64,000 nt of DNA from Butyrivibrio sp. MC2021 (GTDB lineage: Bacteria; Bacillota; Clostridia; Lachnospirales; Lachnospiraceae): positions 1 to 64,000 of the forward strand of contig NZ_JHXX01000001.1 of the NCBI RefSeq assembly GCF_000621605.1. Reading direction: 5' to 3'. The notes under the pieces were generated by a model, which saw only the letters and a list, made by a program, of their open reading frames with translations, was not told where the DNA came from and made no database searches. The stretch's first letter is position 1. Every line of letters starts with the position of its first letter. The translations under genes and the position numbers were made by a program. Positions 17,594-25,780 of this stretch are shown piece by piece.

Positions 17594-18061
17594 ATGAATT
17601 TCAGAAGAGCACAAAATAAGGATATTCCAAGGATCCATGAGCTTCTTGCCCAGGTGGACATGGTGCATCATCTTGGAAGGCCGGATATTTTCAAGGTTGG
17701 AAATAAATATAACGATCAGCAGCTTGAGGAGATCATAGCTGATGGCAAGAGGCCGATTTTTGTGGCTACAGGTGATAATGATGAGGTTTTGGGCTATGCT
17801 TTTTGTGTTTATAAGCAGGCTTTGAATGACAATATCCTGACCGATATCAAGACTCTTTATATCGACGATCTCTGCGTCTATGAGGATCTCAGAGGCCAGC
17901 ATATAGGCAGACAGCTTTATGAATATGTTAAGTCTTTTGCCAAAGAAAATGGTTTTTATAATCTTACGTTAAATGTCTGGAGCCTTAACAAAGGTGCTCA
18001 GAAATTCTATGAATCCGTTGGCATGGTTCCCCAGAAGATCGGCATGGAGACTATTCTGTAA
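17594..18061 (+). CDS. GNAT-family N-acetyltransferase
   Basis: A 155-residue GNAT acetyltransferase. The acetyl-CoA pyrophosphate loop is LRGQHIGRQLYEYV (motif A), preceded by the strand TLYIDDLCVYEDLR and followed by the motif B region NLTLNVWSLNKGAQKFYESVGM. The acceptor is unknown; the family acetylates amines of small molecules, peptides or proteins. It lies 4 nt after the serine hydrolase gene and its stop codon abuts the start of the next gene, so its product is probably used with theirs. Confidence 0.9.
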   Translation: MNFRRAQNKDIPRIHELLAQVDMVHHLGRPDIFKVGNKYNDQQLEEIIADGKRPIFVATGDNDEVLGYAFCVYKQALNDNILTDIKTLYIDDLCVYEDLRGQHIGRQLYEYVKSFAKENGFYNLTLNVWSLNKGAQKFYESVGMVPQKIGMETIL

Positions 18062-18745
18062 ATGATTGATAAGATAAAAGAAAAAAAGAAGGCCAAAGAA
18101 AAGGCCAAAGAGAAGAAAAAGCCCTATGGCGGTATCAGCAATATTTCCCAATATCTTCTGGAACAGTATGGGAAAAAGGGCGTCATGATAAAGAGGGGCA
18201 AGGGCGTGGTTATGAACCAGCAGTCCATGGAGCAGATAAGCGGACGAAAAACCAGGAACTGCTCTGTGGTGGCGGTAACCAGAGTCCTTGACTATTACAG
18301 GAAGACAAAGCATATAGAAGGAATTCCTGAGGATATCAGAGAGACCTACAAAGTGGTTGAGGAGATAGCTGAGAGCTACGGATATACTGACAAAAACGGA
18401 ACATTTCCGCTTTTTATCTCCGGCATAACAAAAGAAGCCTTTAAAATGTACGGCGTAAAGGCTAAATGCAAGGGAGTGTACATCTGGAGTTTTGAAAATC
18501 AGGTGGTAAAAGAGATCACAGCGGGAAGACCTGTGATCATGAATATCGCCAGAGGCTTCTACAAGGATCACACCATAGTTGTGGCGGGCTTCAGCATCTG
18601 GAAGGTGGGAGATAAGATTTATCCCATGCTTCGCGTGATAGACGGCTGGAAAAGCGGCTATCACTACATTGATTATGAAGCCTTTGCCAAGGATATTTCC
18701 CAGTCAGTGTTTGGATCCTTTAATACTATTGAGATTAAGGATTGA
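18062..18745 (+). CDS. Papain-fold (C39-like) cysteine peptidase-like protein
   Basis: A 227-residue protein starting with a Lys-rich charged segment (KEKKKAKEKAKEKKK) and no signal peptide, so probably cytoplasmic. The core has the order expected of the C39/papain-like fold: Cys67 in RNCSVVAVTRVLDYY, His170 in YKDHTIVVAGF, and Asp194 in RVIDGW. That is the catalytic triad by position; activity is inferred. It starts directly at the GNAT gene's stop codon (TAAATG) with no spacer, indicating translational coupling. Substrate unknown; peptide cleavage or transpeptidation are both possible. A strong terminator follows. Confidence 0.72.
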   Translation: MIDKIKEKKKAKEKAKEKKKPYGGISNISQYLLEQYGKKGVMIKRGKGVVMNQQSMEQISGRKTRNCSVVAVTRVLDYYRKTKHIEGIPEDIRETYKVVEEIAESYGYTDKNGTFPLFISGITKEAFKMYGVKAKCKGVYIWSFENQVVKEITAGRPVIMNIARGFYKDHTIVVAGFSIWKVGDKIYPMLRVIDGWKSGYHYIDYEAFAKDISQSVFGSFNTIEIKD

Positions 18746-18754
18746 TACAATAAT

Positions 18755-18799
18755 AAAAGACATGACCTTTTGCTACAGGCATTAGATCATGTCTTTTTT
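18755..18799. terminator. Bidirectional terminator
   Basis: AAAAGACATGA (18755-18765) pairs with TCATGTCTTTT (18787-18797), followed by T's; the A-run on the other side serves the convergent ABC transporter gene. Confidence 0.8.
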
Positions 18800-18810
18800 G
18801 TTCAACCTGA

Positions 18811-20544
18811 TTATATGGCACCAAGCTGCATGCGATAATATTTTTCGTAAAGGCCGCCCTGCTTGATAAGTTCTTTGTGGGTGCCCCGTTCCTTTATGCC
18901 GTCACCGTCAAGAACGATGATCTCGTCAGCACCAAGGATAGTGGAAAGTCGATGGGCAATGGTGATGGTGGTTCGGCCGGTGGACAGCTTATCAAGGCTC
19001 TCCTGGATGTAACGCTCACTTTCATTATCAAGAGCACTGGTGGCTTCATCCAGGATAAGGATGGGAGGGTTCTTAAGGAATACTCTGGCTATGGCAATTC
19101 GCTGTTTCTGACCTCCGGAGAGCCTTGTTCCTCGCTCGCCGACCTCGGTCTCAAAGCCCTTGGGAAGGGATTCTATGAACTCCAGAAGGTCAGCTTTTCT
19201 GGCGGCTTCGGTTATTTCTTCAAGGCTTGCGTCGGGTTTTCCATAAGCGATGTTTTCTCTGACGGTTCCGTTGAATAGATATACATCCTGCTGAACGATT
19301 CCGATGTAGGAGCGAAGGGACTTCTGTGTCACAGTGCGGATATCTGTTCCGTCTATGGTAATCTGTCCTCCGGTCACATCATAGAATCTTGGAAGAAGAG
19401 AGCAAAGGGTGGTCTTTCCGCCCCCTGAAGGTCCCACAATGGCTACAGATTTTCCTGCCTCTATATGAAGGTTTATATCACTGAGAACGGTCTCTTCCTG
19501 CTCATAGGAAAAGGATACATTTTTATAGTCGATAACACCTTTGACATCCTTTAATTCTGATGCATCGGGACGGTCGTTTATCTCAGGAATTGTCTCCATG
19601 ACTTCCATGAATCTCTCAAATCCTGCCAGACCCTTCTGAAGCTGCTCGGTAAATTCCACAAGAACATTTACCGGGCCTATGAAAATATTGATGTAAAGAG
19701 CGTAGATTGCCAGGTCTTCTCCGGTGAGCTGGCCCTTGGCAATGAAAAATCCGCCCGCCACTAGGACTGTAACATACATAAGGCCGTCGAAGAGGTTATT
19801 TCCTGAAAAGAATTTAGCCATCTGACGGTAGTTGGCCTGTTTGGAATCCAGGAAAGCCAGATTACTCTTATCAAACTTGCGCTGTTCGATTTCCTCTCCG
19901 GTGAAGGACTTTACAACCCTTATTCCGCCTAAGGTGTCCTGAAGAGAGGAGTTGATACCGGCGATCTTTTTTCTGTTATCGGAGAAGGTGGCTCTCATTT
20001 TGCCGTTCTGCCTTATGGCGAATATGGCCATGCAGAAGACAACAAAGACAAGGCATAAAGTCATGGGAACATTTATGCGCATAAGGAGAATGAAGGAGCC
20101 GATGATCTTTACAACGGAGATAAAGATATTTTCCGGGCCGTGGTGGGCCAGCTCTGATATGTCGAAGAGATCGGAGATGAGCTTACTCATCATTTCTCCG
20201 GTGTTATGGGTGTCATAGTAGGAAAAAGAGAAGGCTTCAAATCTTTCGAAGAGCTCCCTTCTCATGCCTGATTCCATCCTGGCGCCCATCATATGTCCCT
20301 GATAGGTTACGTAGTATCTGCATAGGCTTCTGACGATGTACATGACTATCAAAAGAGCTGCTATTATACCCAGTCTCGAAAGGATGACAGAGGGCTCTTC
20401 CAGAAAAAGTGTGCTGCGAAGAAATCTCAAAAACTGAGGAAAGGCCAGATCAATGACTGATAAAACTGTTGCACAAAAAAGATCAAAAAGAAATACGCCC
20501 ATATATGGTTTGTAATATGGAATGAATTTTTTAATAAGCTTCAT
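18811..20544 (-). CDS. ABC exporter, fused membrane and ATPase domains
   Basis: A 577-residue half-transporter of the MsbA/LmrA type, expected to work as a homodimer in the cytoplasmic membrane. The N-terminal ~310 residues contain six hydrophobic helices. The ATPase domain has Walker A GPSGGGKTT, signature LSGGQKQR, Walker B ILILDEATSALD and the switch His in IAHRLST. No partner half-transporter or peptidase domain is present. Such proteins export lipids, drugs or peptides; the cargo cannot be told. GAGGTG lies 4 nt before the ATG. It is divergent from the C1 peptidase gene. Confidence 0.93.
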   Translation of the reverse strand: MKLIKKFIPYYKPYMGVFLFDLFCATVLSVIDLAFPQFLRFLRSTLFLEEPSVILSRLGIIAALLIVMYIVRSLCRYYVTYQGHMMGARMESGMRRELFERFEAFSFSYYDTHNTGEMMSKLISDLFDISELAHHGPENIFISVVKIIGSFILLMRINVPMTLCLVFVVFCMAIFAIRQNGKMRATFSDNRKKIAGINSSLQDTLGGIRVVKSFTGEEIEQRKFDKSNLAFLDSKQANYRQMAKFFSGNNLFDGLMYVTVLVAGGFFIAKGQLTGEDLAIYALYINIFIGPVNVLVEFTEQLQKGLAGFERFMEVMETIPEINDRPDASELKDVKGVIDYKNVSFSYEQEETVLSDINLHIEAGKSVAIVGPSGGGKTTLCSLLPRFYDVTGGQITIDGTDIRTVTQKSLRSYIGIVQQDVYLFNGTVRENIAYGKPDASLEEITEAARKADLLEFIESLPKGFETEVGERGTRLSGGQKQRIAIARVFLKNPPILILDEATSALDNESERYIQESLDKLSTGRTTITIAHRLSTILGADEIIVLDGDGIKERGTHKELIKQGGLYEKYYRMQLGAI

Positions 20545-20626
20545 GAAACACCTCGAAGTATATAGATTTGAAAACTAAAATTTATTGTACTGTATATTTA
20601 TGAATAAATCACGTTAAAAATAGCTG

Positions 20627-20635
20627 TGCTATAAT
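20627..20635 (+). promoter_or_regulatory. Extended -10 promoter for the C1 peptidase gene
   Basis: TGCTATAAT at 20627-20635 is an extended -10 with no clear -35. It lies 37 nt before the GTG start in the 128-nt divergent region shared with the ABC exporter. Confidence 0.5.
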
Positions 20636-20672
20636 ATGGATGTAAACATATTTGTTTTTATGAGGGGAAAAC

Positions 20673-22445
20673 GTGAAAAATAAAGCTATTATCGCTGCGA
20701 TCATTGCCATAATGATCGGAGTTCTTATTTTTGTTGTTATCAGATACAACACTTCTATGAAATCAGAGGATGCCGCTCCTGAACTTTCTTCGCAAGCGGA
20801 AAGTACAGAGCCTATGGCAGATATTGAAACTGGTATTTCTTCACCTGAAAGTATTCCTGATTACGATGACACTGATGACATTGTAACCAGGGAAGTTCAA
20901 AGTGTCAGCACCGTAATTCTAAATGAAGCCATAAAGATCAATGATGGAAACATCGGTGAATTCTACAGTAAAGAGAGCTATGAAGATGTAATACCGGTGG
21001 ACATCAGGACTTTTTCCAAAAGTGAAATCCCTGCAAAATATGATTCCAGGGACGTTAACGGGAAAAGATATATCACAGAAATAGAGGATCAGGGATATAC
21101 CAGCCTTTGTTGGTCTTATTCCGCAATTGCCTCAGTGGAAGCCGATATATTATCTCATCATAGTGATATTGATTATTCCGATCTGAATCTGTCCGAAAAA
21201 CATCTTGCTTATTACAATCTGCACAAGGCGGAAGGCTCTGTTAACGGCTACATTGACAATGATTACCGCAAAATTGAAAATGCAGAAAATGAAGATGATG
21301 ACTGGATATTTGATTATGACACCAACTATGTTTCTGTGGGGGGCGTTTCAAATTTTGTCATCAGCCTTCTGACTGCATGGAAGGGGCCGGTTACGGAAAC
21401 GGGAGAGGATGCTTTTAAGAGTCTTTACGGTCAGAAATATATTTATGAAGATAATTATGACGAGCCCTCAGATGCTTTTAACAGTGAATATCATGTTCAG
21501 GCTGTCAGTGAGATTCTGGCTTCGGAAGAAAACAGAGACATGGTGAAGCAGATGATCATGGAACACGGAGCTGTTACAGCTTCTGTGAATGCTGACAATC
21601 AGTACTGGAGGAATCATAACAGGACTCTTTATTCTGCCTTCGGAGGAGAGCCGGTTCCCACAGCCAATCACGAAGTGGTGATCGTGGGATGGGATGATGA
21701 TTACAGCGGGTCCAATTTTGTGACCAGCCCCAAGAAGGACGGAGCCTGGCTTTGCAGGAACAGCTGGGGGAATTTTTCCGGAGAAGGCGGATATTTTTAT
21801 CTGTCATATTATGATGAGACCACCTGCAATAACAATGTGGCAGGATATTCGGTTGTCCTTAAGGGGGAAAAGGACTGGTATGACAACAACTATCAGCTAT
21901 GCGGCTTTTTAGACAATGTGGTAAGTGCTTTGGATGATTCGCAGAATTATGTTACTGCCTACACGGAGTCTCAGAATCCCTATGCTGTATTGTATGAGGC
22001 TTCTTCAGATGAGAGCCTTATGGCTGTTGGACTGATGGGAATCGATACCTATCAGCAATATGACATCGAGATATATGTGAATCCGGAGATGACAGATGAT
22101 CAATTCATAGGTTTTAATAAGCTGATGGAGCCCGAGAATACAACTAAGGTATCGGCCATAAGCGGCGGCTATCATACCTATGAATTATCAAAGCCGGTAA
22201 AGCTGAATAAAGGGGATAATTTTCTTGTACTGGTGAATCCTGCCAGCAGCGGAATACTGATCTATGAAAATACCGCAGACAATGTGGGAGATGCCAACTA
22301 TGATGAGTGGAACAACCTTACCGGAAATATTCGTAACAATTATGAGGCCAGTCGTAGGAGCTATTATATAGCAGATGACGGAACAGGACTTTTGCGCCAG
22401 GATGACAAGGATTTCTTTGTTAAGGCCTATACCAATAATAACTGA
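20673..22445 (+). CDS. C1-family (papain-like) surface cysteine peptidase with lectin-like domain
   Basis: A 590-residue protein with an N-terminal hydrophobic anchor (about residues 6-24) and an acidic linker. The peptidase domain has the papain order: oxyanion Gln in IEDQGYTSLCW with Cys146, His333 in NHEVVIVGWDDDY, and Asn363 in RNSWG. The C-terminal ~180 residues match the lectin-like domain that follows C1 peptidases in Clostridia (region VLYEASSDESLMAVGLMG onward). It is probably displayed outside the cell and degrades proteins or has a housekeeping role on the surface. Start is GTG with GAGGGG 6 nt upstream. A 17-bp perfect hairpin follows. Confidence 0.88.
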   Translation: MKNKAIIAAIIAIMIGVLIFVVIRYNTSMKSEDAAPELSSQAESTEPMADIETGISSPESIPDYDDTDDIVTREVQSVSTVILNEAIKINDGNIGEFYSKESYEDVIPVDIRTFSKSEIPAKYDSRDVNGKRYITEIEDQGYTSLCWSYSAIASVEADILSHHSDIDYSDLNLSEKHLAYYNLHKAEGSVNGYIDNDYRKIENAENEDDDWIFDYDTNYVSVGGVSNFVISLLTAWKGPVTETGEDAFKSLYGQKYIYEDNYDEPSDAFNSEYHVQAVSEILASEENRDMVKQMIMEHGAVTASVNADNQYWRNHNRTLYSAFGGEPVPTANHEVVIVGWDDDYSGSNFVTSPKKDGAWLCRNSWGNFSGEGGYFYLSYYDETTCNNNVAGYSVVLKGEKDWYDNNYQLCGFLDNVVSALDDSQNYVTAYTESQNPYAVLYEASSDESLMAVGLMGIDTYQQYDIEIYVNPEMTDDQFIGFNKLMEPENTTKVSAISGGYHTYELSKPVKLNKGDNFLVLVNPASSGILIYENTADNVGDANYDEWNNLTGNIRNNYEASRRSYYIADDGTGLLRQDDKDFFVKAYTNNN

Positions 22446-22463
22446 TGAAATTTAAAGATTCGC

Positions 22464-22500
22464 AACGAAAAAGAGACGTTACTAACGTCTCTTTTTCGTT
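22464..22500 (+). terminator. Hairpin after the C1 peptidase gene
   Basis: A perfect 17-bp stem (22464-22480 with 22484-22500) with a 3-nt loop. There is no T run at its foot; T6 comes 8 nt later at the start of the structured element. It may be a terminator or a transcript 3' end protector. The 325-nt gap 22446-22770 holds this hairpin, element copy 1 and the promoter of the next gene. Confidence 0.7.
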
Positions 22501-22508
22501 TCACAAGA

Positions 22509-22596
22509 TTTTTTGGGAGGAGGGCTGTGCAATGGGGAGTTACACAGCCCAGGTATGAAAAAAGTTTTGTTGGGGGAGTGAGAATTTTTATTCTCA
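22509..22596 (+). ncRNA. Candidate structured RNA element, copy 1
   Basis: Conserved block TTTTTGGGAGGAGGG (22510-22524) leads into stem A, GGGCTGTG (22522-22529) / CACAGCCC (22543-22550), with a loop containing TGGGGAG. A 28-nt block (22552-22579, starting GGTATGAAAAAAGTTTTG and ending GGGGGAGT) is identical to copy 2. Stem B is TGAGAAT (22579-22585) / ATTCTCA (22590-22596). Stem sequences differ from copy 2 but pairing is kept. It lies after a hairpin and upstream of the next gene's promoter, so it is either a 3' UTR structure, a separate small RNA, or a DNA element. Strand is assumed from gene direction. Confidence 0.55.
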
Positions 22597-22711
22597 ATAA
22601 ATATATCGGTGAGATAATTAAAAACTTAACTGTAAATCGTATATTTTTATTGCGAAATAATATACAAAAAATACTATTCTGAATTGTGCAATTATTTTAC
22701 AGAACGGGTGT

Positions 22712-22740
22712 TTGAAATTTCAACGGTTTTGTGATATATT
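22712..22740 (+). promoter_or_regulatory. Promoter of the 96-residue protein gene
   Basis: TTGAAA (22712-22717), a 17-nt spacer and TATATT (22735-22740) form a good sigma-A promoter. The -35 lies inside the perfect 12-bp palindrome TTGAAATTTCAA (22712-22723), a possible operator. Confidence 0.7.
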
Positions 22741-22770
22741 GTGTTTATTAAAGAGAAAGGCACAATATAT

Positions 22771-23061
22771 ATGGGAAAGAACGATAAAGAATTAGAGCAG
22801 ATCAGCACAACAGATAAATTGAAGGCTCTTAAGACACTTAAGGAAGCCGGCTACAGAGTGGAATTAAACGGAAGCGGTGTTCCTACAGTTATCTGCCAGA
22901 AACCTGAGGATATCGATAAGGAGCTTAAGAATGTACGTAAGCTTCTCAAGGAGCTTCGCTACAGCGGAAGCTTTGGCGTAAGGGCAGTGAGAAAGACAGA
23001 TATGATCTCAACCGAAGAGTCTGAGGAGAGAACAGAGACAGCAGAGCCTATCTCAGCATAA
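22771..23061 (+). CDS. Small charged protein of unknown function
   Basis: A 96-residue protein that I do not recognise. The ATG at 22771 is chosen because GAAAGG lies about 10 nt upstream and the earlier in-frame GTG (22741) falls at the promoter. It is rich in Lys and Glu: TTDKLKALKTLKEAGYRVELNG, then a beta-like stretch (VPTVICQ) and a helix (EDIDKELKNVRKLLKELRY), then SGSFGVRAV and an acidic tail. No signal or membrane segment. It has its own promoter and is bracketed by two copies of the structured element, with a strong hairpin at its end. Confidence 0.75.
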   Translation: MGKNDKELEQISTTDKLKALKTLKEAGYRVELNGSGVPTVICQKPEDIDKELKNVRKLLKELRYSGSFGVRAVRKTDMISTEESEERTETAEPISA

Positions 23062-23077
23062 TACAGAACATAAAAAG

Positions 23078-23106
23078 AAGCACCTCATCGAGGTGCTTTA
23101 ATTTTT
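23078..23106 (+). terminator. Hairpin after the 96-residue protein gene
   Basis: AAGCACCTC (23078-23086) pairs with GAGGTGCTT (23090-23098) around ATC, followed by TAATTTTT. The T run is shared with the start of element copy 2. The 346-nt gap 23062-23407 holds this hairpin, element copy 2 and the promoter at 23321-23349; the AT-rich remainder shows nothing else. Confidence 0.75.
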
Positions 23107-23191
23107 GGGAGGAGGGGTCGATCAGTGGGGAGCCGATCGACCCGGTATGAAAAAAGTTTTGTTGGGGGAGTCAGAAGTTTTGTACTTCTGA
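23102..23191 (+). ncRNA. Candidate structured RNA element, copy 2
   Basis: Same layout as copy 1: TTTTTGGGAGGAGGG (23102-23116), stem A GGGTCGATC (23115-23123) / GATCGACCC (23135-23143) with TGGGGAG in the loop, the identical 28-nt block (23144-23171), and stem B TCAGAAGT (23171-23178) / ACTTCTGA (23184-23191). Both stems differ in sequence from copy 1 in a compensating way. It lies about 590 nt after copy 1 and again between an upstream gene's hairpin and a downstream gene's promoter. Confidence 0.55.
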
Positions 23192-23320
23192 TATTGTATA
23201 TATTAAAGGCTAAATTTGGACAAAATATGGACGATTTATAAACAAAACATAAAGTAAGTCGAAATAATAAATAACATAGACACGATATTTAGTTTATTTT
23301 TTTTAATTTATTTTTGATTC

Positions 23321-23349
23321 ATACGAAATATTGTATAATATTATTGTGA
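23321..23349 (+). promoter_or_regulatory. Promoter for the CbiD-like gene
   Basis: A perfect TATAAT at 23344-23349 with a weak TTTTTG -35 at 23321-23326 (17-nt spacer), 59 nt before the ATG. Confidence 0.55.
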
Positions 23350-23407
23350 TAATTCTATACACAACTTAGGAGAAATCAGTTCTTTTACTTATTCGGAGAG
23401 GGGCTAT

Positions 23408-24622
23408 ATGAATATGATCCCGTCAGCAACACCCATAAAAGAACCCAATATGGCCATCAGTCAAATTTCATCCGGGGATTGTGCGGCTGCCGCAGCAAGA
23501 GCGGCTACAGCCAATTTACTTTTCAGAATTGAGAGTGATACTGCTACAATTTTTCATGAGAAAGGTAGCAGAACTTATATTGTTCATAAAAATGAGATCA
23601 ATTGCAATGACAATGCTTCGGAGTATTTTGTGGTCATGGAAGGCGGAATGGCGCCGGACATAAGAGAAAGAGCCCAGATCACAGTTAATGTGTCCAGGAT
23701 CAAAGATCTGAGAACCCTCAGCGACAAAGTGTATATAGATACAAGATATAGGAACCTCTTTTTGCAGGGAGGCGAGGGAATAGGAACTGCCGTAAGTAAT
23801 CTTCCGGATATAAAAATGGGAGAATATCTTATCGAGAATAACGCCAGGAGACTGATTTTTGATGCGGTTGCAGGCGTTGTAGACATATCCGACGGAGCGC
23901 AGCTTCTTTTGATAACCGTCAGCTGCCCCGAGGGAATGATGATAGCTGCCAAACAGCCCATGGTACAGACCGGATTTTCAGGCGGAATAACCATTATGGG
24001 AGACTACGGCGAATTGGCGAGTATCCACCAAAGAGACATCACCGAATCTATAGATGCTCAGCTCAAGAGGCAGGTGGATATTGGAGTTAAGAGTATTCTT
24101 GTAAGTCCCGGATCCTATTGTTCATCCAGTATAAAACAGCAGCTTCATGTGAGCCTTGATACTGCCATAAGATGTTACAATTTCCCGGGGTATACCATAG
24201 ATGCGGCTGTGGCCGCGGGAATTGAGAATATGCTTCTTGTGGGCAATGTGGGAAAACTGGTCAAGCTGGCTGCAGGTATCATGAATACCAATTCCTATGC
24301 ATCGGACGGTCGCAGAGAGATATTTGCCGCTCATACAGCACTGGTGGGAGGAACAGCCATACAGGTCAGAACCGTTATGGGGTGCATCACCTGCGACGAG
24401 ATACTTTCCCTTTTGGATAACTGGGGACTTCGTGACAGAGTCATGAACAGCATTATGATGGCTATCTCAAATTGCGTCAGAGCCCGCAGCCAGGGCAAGC
24501 TTCGGTTCGGTGTGGCACTTTTTTCAGAGGAGTATGGTTTGCTGGGGCAGACAATGGATACAAAAAATGTAATTGTTAAGGTTTCACAGGAACAATTTGC
24601 ATTGTCACTGAAGCTAAAATAA
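23408..24622 (+). CDS. cbiD: Divergent CbiD-family protein (cobalt-precorrin-5B C1-methyltransferase-like)
   Basis: CbiD methylates C1 of cobalt-precorrin-5B in the anaerobic cobalamin pathway. The 404-residue protein matches the family along its length: the Ala-rich start SSGDCAAAAARAATANL (usual TTGxCAAAAAKAA), ITVNVSR, GGEGIGTAVSNL, ITVSCPEGMMIA, a GGITIMG block, and the strongest part LLVGNVGKLVKLAAGIMNT. Several positions differ from the usual consensus (for example SSG for TTG, and the EGGMAPD segment). No other cobalamin gene is near, so it may belong to a scattered pathway or have drifted to another role. GGAGAGGGG precedes the ATG. Confidence 0.8.
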   Translation: MNMIPSATPIKEPNMAISQISSGDCAAAAARAATANLLFRIESDTATIFHEKGSRTYIVHKNEINCNDNASEYFVVMEGGMAPDIRERAQITVNVSRIKDLRTLSDKVYIDTRYRNLFLQGGEGIGTAVSNLPDIKMGEYLIENNARRLIFDAVAGVVDISDGAQLLLITVSCPEGMMIAAKQPMVQTGFSGGITIMGDYGELASIHQRDITESIDAQLKRQVDIGVKSILVSPGSYCSSSIKQQLHVSLDTAIRCYNFPGYTIDAAVAAGIENMLLVGNVGKLVKLAAGIMNTNSYASDGRREIFAAHTALVGGTAIQVRTVMGCITCDEILSLLDNWGLRDRVMNSIMMAISNCVRARSQGKLRFGVALFSEEYGLLGQTMDTKNVIVKVSQEQFALSLKLK

Positions 24623-24685
24623 GGTATTCTATTGTAAGTATGTTTTTTTGCATTTAAAAAGATTTGTTAGGAGAGAATTGGGGAA

Positions 24686-25780
24686 ATGAGTAAGATAATT
24701 TTGACCGGAGACCGTCCTACCGGCAAACTTCATGTAGGACACTATGTCGGATCGCTCAAGAGAAGGGTGGAGCTTCAGAATTCCGGTGAGTTTGATAAGA
24801 TTTTTATCATGATTGCCGATGCACAGGCCCTTACAGATAACGCAGACAACCCGGAGAAGGTAAGACAGAACATCATCGAGGTTGCCCTGGACTATTTGGC
24901 TGCAGGACTTGATCCAGCCAAGTCTACACTTTTTATCCAGTCACAGATTCCGGAGCTTACAGAGCTTTCATTTTATTATATGAATCTTGTTACTGTATCC
25001 AGACTTCAGAGGAATCCTACCGTTAAGTCTGAGATTCAGATGAGAAATTTTGAGACCAGCATCCCTGTTGGTTTCTTCACTTATCCTATCAGCCAGGCGG
25101 CTGATATCACTGCATTCAAGGCTACTACCGTTCCGGTTGGAGAGGATCAGGAGCCTATGATCGAGCAGACAAGAGAAATTGTCAGAAAATTCAATTCTGT
25201 ATATGGTGATACACTGGTTGAGCCTGACATCCTTTTACCTGATAATGCAGCATGTCTGCGTCTGCCCGGTACTGACGGCAAGGCCAAGATGAGTAAGTCA
25301 CTGGGTAACTGCATCTACCTTTCCGAGGAGCCTGACGAGATCAAGAAGAAGGTTATGTCCATGTTTACAGATCCTAATCACCTCAGGGTCGAGGATCCCG
25401 GACAGGTTGAGGGCAATCCTGTATTTATCTATCTTGATGCTTTTGCAAAGGATGAGCACTTTGCAGAGTTTGCTCCTGATTATGCTAATCTTCAGGAGAT
25501 GAAGGATCATTACTCAAGAGGCGGTCTCGGAGACGTTAAGGTCAAGAGATTCCTCAACGAGGTTATTCAGGCTGAACTTGAGCCTATCCGCAAGAGAAGA
25601 AAGGAATTCCAGAAGGATATTCCTTATGTTTACGAAGTACTTAAGAAAGGCAGCGAGGTAGCTGAGGCTGTAGCCGCACAAACTTTGGCAGATGTTAAGA
25701 ATGCTATGAAGATCAACTACTTTGATGATAAAGAACTTATCGCAATGCAATCTGCAAAGTACGAGGAGATGGGTGACTGA
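24686..25780 (+). CDS. trpS: Tryptophanyl-tRNA synthetase
   Basis: Class I synthetase that charges tRNA-Trp, 364 residues. The HIGH-type motif is LHVGHY in [17 protein letters not shown], and the KMSKS loop is AKMSKSLGN. The region between ([26 protein letters not shown]) binds tryptophan and the dimer partner in the family. AGGAGAG lies upstream. Only 63 nt separate it from the CbiD-like gene, too short for a T-box leader. Its stop overlaps the start of glgA by one base, an unusual pairing of translation and glycogen genes. Confidence 0.97.
   Translation: MSKIILTGDRPTGKLHVGHYVGSLKRRVELQNSGEFDKIFIMIADAQALTDNADNPEKVRQNIIEVALDYLAAGLDPAKSTLFIQSQIPELTELSFYYMNLVTVSRLQRNPTVKSEIQMRNFETSIPVGFFTYPISQAADITAFKATTVPVGEDQEPMIEQTREIVRKFNSVYGDTLVEPDILLPDNAACLRLPGTDGKAKMSKSLGNCIYLSEEPDEIKKKVMSMFTDPNHLRVEDPGQVEGNPVFIYLDAFAKDEHFAEFAPDYANLQEMKDHYSRGGLGDVKVKRFLNEVIQAELEPIRKRRKEFQKDIPYVYEVLKKGSEVAEAVAAQTLADVKNAMKINYFDDKELIAMQSAKYEEMGD

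Noticed and set aside
22509-23191. Paired elements as insertion-sequence ends or a MITE
   Set aside because: The repeats are in direct orientation, have no target duplication visible, and the stems differ while pairing is kept.
24623-24685. T-box leader upstream of trpS
   Set aside because: Only 63 nt are available and no T-box sequence or specifier stem is present.
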